From Budorcas taxicolor (taxonomy: Eukaryota > Chordata > Mammalia > Artiodactyla > Bovidae): DNA of 64,000 nucleotides. The stretch lies in assembly GCF_023091745.1 (NCBI RefSeq), contig NC_068930.1, forward strand, positions 13,848,262 to 13,912,261, written 5' to 3'. The position numbers and the translations under genes were made by a program. How positions within the stretch are numbered: position 1 is the stretch's first letter; every line of letters begins with the position of its first letter. A model generated the notes under the pieces. That model was not told the origin of the DNA. It worked only from the letters and a program-made list of their open reading frames with translations, and ran no database searches. Shown here one piece after another: positions 57,683-64,000 of this stretch.

Positions 57683-59072
57683 TAGTCAGTTCAGTTCAGT
57701 CGCTCAATTGTGTCCAACTCCTTGTGACCCCAGGGACTGCAGCATGTCAGGCCTCCCTGTCCATTGCCAATTCCCAAAGTTTGCTCAAATTCATGTCCAT
57801 TGAGTTGGTGATGGCATCCAACCATCTCATCCTCTGTCATTCCCTTCTCCTCCCGCATGCAATCTTTCCCATCATCAGGGTCTTTTCAAATGAGTAAGTT
57901 CTTTGCATTGGGTGGCCAAAGAATTGCAGTTTCAGCTTCAGCATCAGTCCTTCCAGTGAATATTCAGGACTGATTTCCTTTAAGATGGACTGGTTAGATA
58001 TTCTTGCAGTCCAAGGAACTCTCAAAAGTCTTCTCCAACACCACAGTTCAAAAGCGTCAATTCTTTGATATTCAGCTTTCTTTATAGTCCAACTCTCACA
58101 CCCATACATGACTACTGGAAAAACCATAGCTTTGACTAGATGGACCTTTGTTGGCAAAGTAATGTCTCTGCTTTTTAATATGCTATCTAGGTTGGTCATC
58201 ACTTTTCTTCCGAGGAGCAAGCATCTTTTGATTTCATGTCTGCAGTCACCATTTGCAGTGATTTTAGAGCCCTGAAAAATAAAGTCTGTCACAGTTTCCA
58301 CTTTTCCCCATCTATTTGCCATGAAGTGATGGGATCGGATGCCATGATCTTAGTTTTCTGAATGTTGAGTTTTAAGCCAACTTTTTCACTCTCCTCTTTT
58401 GCCTTCATCAAGAGGCTCTTTAGTTCTTCTTTGCTTTCTGTCATAAGGGTGGTGTCATCTGCATATCTGAGGTAGTGATATTTCTCCCGGCAATCTTGAT
58501 TCCAGCTTCTGCTTCATCCAGCTCAGCGTTTCTCATGATGCACTCTGCATATAAGTTAAATAAGCAGGGTGACAATGTACAGCCTTGACATACTCCTTTC
58601 CCTATTTGGAACCAATCTGTTGCTCCATGTCCAGTTCTAACCGTTGCTTCCTGACCTGCTTATAGATTTCTCAAGCAGCAGGTCAGGTGGTTTGGTATTC
58701 CCATCTCTTTAAGAATCTTCCACAGTTTGTTGCGGTCCACACAGTCAAATTCTTTGGCATAGTCAATAAAACAGAAGTAGTTGTTTTTCTGGAACTCTCT
58801 TGTTTTTTTGATGATCCAACGGATATTGGCAATTTGATCTCTGGTTCCTCTGCCTTTTCTAAATCCAGTTTGAACATCTGGAAGTTCATAGTTCACATAC
58901 TGTTGAAGCCTGGATTGGGACTTTTGAGCATTACTTTGCTAGCGTGTGAGATGAGTGCAATTGTGCGGTAGTTTGAGCATTCTTTGGCATTGCCTTTCTT
59001 TGGGACTGGAATGAAAACTGACCTTTTCCAGTCCTGTGGCCACTGCTGAGTTTTCCCAATTTGCTGGCATAT
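57683..59072 (-). mobile_element. RTE-BovB LINE, 1.4 kb, inside old L1
   Basis: Reverse BovB from AGTTCAGTTCAGTCGCTCAA to TTTGCTGGCATATTGA. TGAATCAGCTATT flanks it perfectly at 57670-57682 and 59073-59085, and the L1 text reads through the joined flanks. Clear duplication and high match suggest a moderately young insertion. Confidence 0.96.
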
Positions 59073-59180
59073 TGAATCAGCTATTATGCATACATACCTG
59101 CCCTCCCTCTCAGAACTCCCTCCCAGTTTCCATCCATCTACATCATCGCAGGACACCGAGCTGAGCTCCCTGTGCAACAC
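57837..59180 (-). pseudogene. BovB reverse transcriptase part, dead
   Basis: Minus-strand pieces: 59180-58893 (IPVPKKGNAKECSNYRTIAL), 58896-58660 (motif A CFIDYAKEF) and 58322-57837 (161 residues, KAMVFPVVMYGCESW and RIDAFELWCWRRLL). The first piece starts in the flanking L1. The endonuclease is missing by 5' truncation, so the copy could not have moved itself. Confidence 0.9.
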
Positions 59181-59311
59181 AGTAGGTTCCCACTAGCTGC
59201 TTGTATCACGCATCACAGTGCGCATACATCAGTCCCAGTTTCCCAGCTCATCACATCCCCTACCCGGTGTGCAGCGGAATGTTGCTCAGTCATCAAAAGT
59301 AATGAAATTGG

Positions 59312-60169
59312 ATCTCTTAAGAAATTTACTTCCAACAGTTACAGATTTGATGTTAGCTAACTCTAAGTAGGCTTTCTCCCAATATATAAGATTATGAACT
59401 GGCAGAAAATATTTCAGAGGGTATGTCTTTAACATGTTTTATTCCAAAAGTTCTTATTACTTCAACTATGTATTTAACAACTATTATGTGCTAGTTAATG
59501 GCTGTCTTACTCTGGGTTTGCCAAGAAGTCCTTGGACAACAGCTTGTATACTACTTGTCTGTTAAGTAGTAAAAATCCCAGAAAAGCAAAAGAGAGGGAA
59601 AAGAAGAACAGAGAGGGGAAAAGTCAAGAGCCCGTCTGAGGTTTCTTACTGAGCCAGTGGTAACATTGTAAGAGATCTCAGGTAACTGCTTTCCAAGAGA
59701 TTATATAAATGGCTGTGCCTCCTGACAGTCCATTCTGAAGAAGAAATGAATAATGTGTTATCCACTGGCTCTGGTCGCCTATTGGTCCAATGCTTGCCAC
59801 ACAGAGGGCTAATTCACTTGCATTTCTGGATTGTACATGCCTCAGCCTCAACTATGAAGCCTTTGAGACGGATGAGTAAGAAGTGAGGAGCTGTAGGGCT
59901 GTGCCTCTGTAATACTGGGTAAAGTTCTCTTAGAACTAGTCTTTCCAGTGTTAACTAGGAAGAGAATAAGTAGCCAAGGGCCCTGGGCAGGGATTAGGCT
60001 GATAGGAGCAGATACATGTGCTAAGAAAACCAGGATAAGGGTTTTCACCTTCCAAGGAGGGTAATGATTCAAGGTGAGTACCACAACCAACAGCAAAAAA
60101 CTGTATTTGCTGCATAAGTTCCACAACAATGATGCTGTGAGACCAAATGCGAGGGCAAATTAATGCAGT
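59312..60169. other. Unique sequence, no gene seen
   Basis: No transposon recognised. The 93-residue minus-strand frame at 59848-60129 is hydrophobic in part but has no known motif. Confidence 0.4.
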
Positions 60170-60176
60170 AACAACA

Positions 60177-60655
60177 TACTAAAAAGCAGAGACATCACTT
60201 TGCTGACAAAGGTCTGGACAGTCAAAGCTATGGTTTTTCCAGTAATCAAGTATGGATGTGAGAGTTGAACCATAAAGAGGGCTGAGCACCCAAGAATTGA
60301 TGGCTTCAAATTGTAGTGCTGGAGAAGACTCTTTATAGTCCCTTGGATAGCAAAAGCAAATCAGTCAATCCTATGGGAAATCAACCCTGAATATGCATTG
60401 GAAGAACTGATGCTGAAGCTGAAGTTCCAACACTTTGGCCACCTCAAGCTAAGAGTGGACTCAATGGAAAAGACCTTGATGTTGGGAAAAATTGAGGCCA
60501 GGAGAAGAAGGGGCCAACAGAGGATTAGATGGTTGGATGGCACCATCAACAATGGACATGAGTTTCAGAACTCCAGGAGATAATGAGGGACAGGGAAGCC
60601 TGGCATGTTAAATTCTATAGGATGGCAAAGAGTCAGACTCAACTTAGGAACTGAA
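60177..60655 (+). mobile_element. RTE-BovB LINE, 3' 0.5 kb, older copy
   Basis: AAAAGCAGAGACATCACTTT, GGTTTTTCCAGTAATCAAGT and the arginine-rich GGAGAAGAAGGGGCCAACAG region identify BovB. It differs from the others at many positions and ends in a worn tail (CTTAGGAACTGAA). A 7-bp AACAACA stands at 60170-60176 and 60657-60663. Its divergence makes it one of the older BovB copies here. Confidence 0.9.
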
Positions 60656-60663
60656 AAACAACA

Positions 60664-62584
60664 GTTGAAAGTAAAGAAATACCTAAGCTAACATCTAAAG
60701 ATGGGATAAAGTTATTTCATCAAAAAGAAATTAGACAGAGGATAGAGGGAAGAGCTTTTCAGGATGAGGAAACAGAATGTACAAAATTATAAGGAAGAAA
60801 GGTGATAATTAGGAAAAAATGTAAATAATACAATAGCTTTGTCCAAAATGTGTACATGAGATATATAGCACTGCCAATTTTTCTACTTGTAAGCAAATTT
60901 ATTGATTGCAAAATGGGTATACAAAACATTTTGTAGAGATAACCTTTATGGATGTTATCTGTGAGAGAAAGACAGCAGCTGTCTTTGAAAGAAGGAAAGA
61001 GTACAGCTCGCTGTCTAACTATCTAGCCCCCATCAAATATTCTTATTATAATATAATAACCATAATTAATAAGGATGATAGACAACCATTTGTATTTGCA
61101 ATGAAAGAGTAACTGGTGCTCATTTTCCTTTGGTAATGCTACTATTGAAATAATCATACCCTTGATGAATTACTGAAACACAATGTTATACTATTGAAGG
61201 TGTCCCCATTTTTTGCAGCCATTTAAGATTGTTTTTATTATAAAGTATTATAGTCTTGTAATGGTAAAATTAAACAATTGATAGCGATGCAGGAAAGATA
61301 ACTTTTCTGGTAATTTCTTTAAAAATGTGTCTTTTTATTGTGCATCTATGTGTTTAAAGTATGTACGTGTTTTATTATATTTCTTGATAGAAGACCAATT
61401 GATTTTTTTTTTTTTTTCAGAAATCCACAAGCAAAACAGGCAGAAAGAAAGAACAGAATTTCTTCTCCCCAGTTTTGGTGGATTGAAGCCAGGAACATAA
61501 TGACAATTTAATGTACTTCATCATGTCACGTAGAAATATAAAACCCATTGATGTGAAAAAAGAAGGAATCTCTTGAGTAAGGTTAGGAAATTAGAAAGTG
61601 TTTGTTTCTTAGTCATTGAAATCTCACTGGTCGGCTTGGTTGTTTGCTTTTTAGCATAGAAATTCAATGTGACAACTTCAAATAGTTTAGAAATTTGGTG
61701 TAAGTATCCTGTTCTAGAAGTGATTTGTTCAGTCCATTTATTCCTACAATGCTGCTAAATGAATTCTACACAACAAACTCACTTCAGTGATTTTCAATTC
61801 TCTAAATGACCCCTAAATTTCTTATTATGAGGATTGCAACATAACTTCGTGCAATGGACATCACTTTCCTCTATGTGTGAAATGCCATATGGTTGAAAAA
61901 ATATTAAGAACTAATGTCATGCTTTGCCCATCAACTTTGATAACCATCTCAAAATAGTGGTAACTTTTTCATTGTTGATTGTGAATTTGGCAAGGTTACT
62001 TGATCTTTTGTTCTTCCACTGGGTATTAATTCATGGCAAACAGCATAATTATATTAGTGAAAATTCCATAAGCCCCAGCATATCTTTCTACAGCAGCAAA
62101 CACAGTCAGCATTATGGCCAGAATTGTGAGTTTCCTTAGCTGATGCTACTATACTGTCTGACGACATCAGGGGCTTTTAGCTTTCCTGTTGTTACAAATT
62201 GACAGCATTTTAATAGCATGCAGGAACAAGATAGCTCTGCCCACTAGTATTTTCCTATATTCAGAAAAACCATATGTTAACACGGCTCAACATTGCATGG
62301 ATTTAGATGGAAAATGAATTCTATCTTGTCTCTTGAAATATAATGACATGACCATACTGTAATATGTCTACCATATGAGGCAACTGTTAGGTTCTTCCTA
62401 ACCACTACTATAAAGCTATTTTATTCTACTGGCTAAACATATTCGTTCTGTGCTGAGTACCTTAAAAACTCAAGTGGCTGACTCAGAGTTTGCTCCTAAA
62501 GTTATTGTTGGGGTTTGTTTGGGGCGCTAATTCTGAGAGAGCTGACAAAGATAGGGCTTGTGTAATTGGAGATCAAAATACGAT
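60664..62584. other. Unique AT-rich sequence
   Basis: About 1.9 kb without a recognised repeat or gene. A poly-T run lies at 61403-61418. Short frames at 60906-61112 and 61924-62139 have no motif. Confidence 0.45.
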
Positions 62585-62585
62585 G

Positions 62586-62795
62586 GTCAGAACTTCTCTG
62601 GTGGTACAGTGGTCAAGAATCTGCCTGCCAGTGCAGAGGACATGGGTTCTATCACTGGTCTGGAAAGACTCCACATACCTTGGAACAACTAAGCCTGTGG
62701 GTCGCAACACTGAGCCTGCACTCTAGGGCCCATGAGCCGCAACTGCTGAGCCTGTGTGCTCCAACTCCTGAAGCCCATGGGTGTGTAGCATTCAG
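62586..62795 (+). mobile_element. CHR-type tRNA-Glu SINE, forward
   Basis: ACTTCTCTGGTGGTACAGTG, CTGCCTGCCAGTGCAGAGGA, then GGAACAACTAAGCCTGTGGG, ACTGAGCCTGCACTCTAGGG and CAACTCCTGAAGCCCATGGG. The 3' third of the family is lost. Target duplications not visible. Confidence 0.85.
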
Positions 62796-63269
62796 CGTGT
62801 GAGAGCTTAGCCCAGTCTCCTTTGCTGCTGCTACATTTACTCCACTAAAATCCAAGTCACATCTCATTTCTATTCCTCAGAAAAAGTTCACTTGTTCTCG
62901 AATGTGCATATTGTAGAAGTTATATCGGTTTCTTATCTTGGATTCAGAATCTTCCACAAACTGGTCCCAAGCTGTCTATTCACTTGCTGGGTTCTTGATA
63001 AAGCATTGAGCACGTCAGACTCTGCCTTCAGAAACAGGCCACCATGGTCTTAGGTACCCTCATGTGGGCAATTCCGTTGTGTGGGTGCCTTTTCCCAGCC
63101 TTTGATTCCTCTGATTCGACTCATTCTCCTATGTCCAATTCAAATATGCTTCCAGCCCAACACCTTCATCTTCTTTTCAAGGTAGAATAATCTCCTATGG
63201 AATTCCAGGAGCATGTATCATGCACTTTAATTATTGGATCTAATTTAGTAATAAAGAATAATGATAAGT
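62796..63269. other. Unique sequence, no gene seen
   Basis: Slightly GC-richer than its surroundings, but with no recognised element. Confidence 0.4.
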
Positions 63270-63410
63270 GGTCACTACAAGCATAAACTTTGAAGCCTGA
63301 GAGAATTACTGTTAATTCGTGACTACTCCTAAGAGGCTGACCTTCAGAAATTGACTTAATCTCTAGGCTCAAATTTCCTAATCAGAAAAATCATGGATAA
63401 TAATATGACC
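63270..63410 (+). mobile_element. MIR SINE remnant
   Basis: AGCATAAACTTTGAAGCCTG, GACTTAATCTCTAGGCTCAA, ATTTCCTAATCAGAAAAATC and GGATAATAATATGACCC follow the forward MIR order. Confidence 0.6.
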
Positions 63411-63764
63411 CAATTTGTTTGTTTAATTCTGAGCTTTAATTTAAATCTTGCATGTGAAATATTTTGGATACTTCCTGGCAAATGTATCAACTATTATTTC
63501 TGTCCAATTGCTATCATTCCAGGAAAAAGCTAAGCCCTTGACGTGCCTGTATCTTCATTCATTCTATAAGCATTCTTGGCTCAAGCAACCTTCAGTGATT
63601 CTGCATACCATGAATTATATACTTTTACAAATTCTAGCTCAAAAAATATGTATTCAATGAATTAATTAACCAATACTTTGTTAGGCAAAACTTTCCTGAT
63701 CCTTTCCTAATTAATAGTTCTATGTAAACCTCTGTTTATATCATGTAAAATATTTTATTAAAAT
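63411..63764. other. AT-rich unique sequence
   Basis: No feature seen. The frame at 63448-63660 has no motif. Confidence 0.45.
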
Positions 63765-63774
63765 AACTTAAGTA

Positions 63775-63980
63775 GGAAGAGTGGCTCAGAGGTAAAGAAT
63801 CTGCCTGCCAATGCAGACGTGGCTTCAAACCCTGGGTCAGGAAAATCCTCTAGAGAAGGAAATGGCAACTCACTCCAGTATTATCGCCTAGGAAATATGG
63901 ACAGAGGAGCCTGGCAGGCTACAGGCCTTGTGATAACAAGAGTTAGAATGACTTAGTGACTTAGTGGCAAGTGACTAAAC
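63775..63980 (+). mobile_element. Bov-tA SINE, forward, with 10-bp target duplication
   Basis: GTGGCTCAGAGGTAAAGAAT, CTGCCTGCCAATGCAGACGT, then ACTCCAGTATTATCGCCTAG and GAATGACTTAGTGACTTAGT. AACTTAAGTA (63765-63774) and AACATAAGTA (63981-63990) flank it with one difference. Confidence 0.92.
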
Positions 63981-64000
63981 AACATAAGTAATAATCTATA

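Larger units (their letters stand above)
57610..59311 (-). mobile_element. Old L1 3' end, split by BovB, with reversed distal piece
   Basis: At 57610-57682 AATTGAGGCATAGTTACTAT and TTTCTGCTGTGCAATGAAGT match the reversed L1 3' end. The same element resumes at 59073 with TACATACCTGCCCTCCCTCT and CTCCCTGTGCAACACAGTAG. From about 59274 to 59311 GGAATGTTGCTCAGTCATCA and AATGAAATTGG belong to the L1 ORF2 end in forward orientation, as expected from a 5' inversion during insertion. Confidence 0.75.

Noticed and set aside
1..64000. Endogenous retrovirus
   Set aside because: No paired long terminal repeats, primer-binding site, or gag/pro/env-like frame was seen. All reverse transcriptase remnants are of the BovB (RTE) type, and the L1 pieces hold only the ORF2 C-terminal end.

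Overview
This window looks like nuclear DNA from a ruminant of the family Bovidae. It is packed with repeats found together in that lineage: thirteen RTE-BovB LINE insertions, about seventeen SINEs of the Bov-tA / BOV-A type, four older CHR-type tRNA-Glu SINEs, and bovine-style L1 tails. Under these lie older mammalian elements (MIR, an old L1, a Tigger1 DNA transposon, other DNA-transposon remnants). Species cannot be settled from the sequence alone. There is no bacterial, plasmid or phage signal, no CRISPR, no rRNA or tRNA gene, and no recognisable retroviral element.

I see no intact host gene. Almost every longer open reading frame lies in a LINE, a Tigger transposase remnant, a SINE or a microsatellite, or is the antisense shadow of one. 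The window therefore reads as intergenic or deep intronic DNA. BovB alone fills roughly 17 kb, about a quarter of the window by my summed intervals.

Layout. 0-10 kb: AT-rich DNA with a few SINEs, MIR remnants, a minute 26-bp BovB insertion at 3.9 kb and a BovB at 8.3-9.1 kb. 10-18 kb: a SINE, an internally deleted BovB (10.4-11.3), an old L1 tail (12.9-13.2) and a 2.1-kb minus-strand BovB (15.5-17.6). 18-24 kb: SINEs, an L1 inserted at the end of a CHR SINE (21.0-22.7), and an old L1 holding a SINE. 26-28 kb: BovB, SINE and a TA-flanked DNA transposon. 28.9-37.5 kb: two long plus-strand BovB copies, the first carrying a BOV-A2 SINE. 37.6-48.3 kb: scattered SINEs and the longest repeat-poor stretch (40.6-44.7). 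48.3-50.1 kb: minus-strand L1 with a 21-bp target duplication. 50.8-57.0 kb: a near-complete Tigger1 broken up by a 3.3-kb BovB with an inverted 5' end, a SINE fragment and a 0.4-kb BovB. 57.6-59.3 kb: an old L1 split by a BovB. 60-64 kb: an older BovB tail, a CHR SINE, a MIR and a Bov-tA.

The parts interact as a retrotransposition history, not as a pathway. BovB encodes an endonuclease and reverse transcriptase, and the Bov-tA/BOV-A SINEs share its 3' end and are thought to be moved by it. Every BovB, L1 and Tigger reading frame here is broken by stops or frameshifts. I did not find a new biological system. The most informative observations are structural: insertion junctions, target-site duplications, nested order, 5' inversions, and two 3.3-kb direct repeats.
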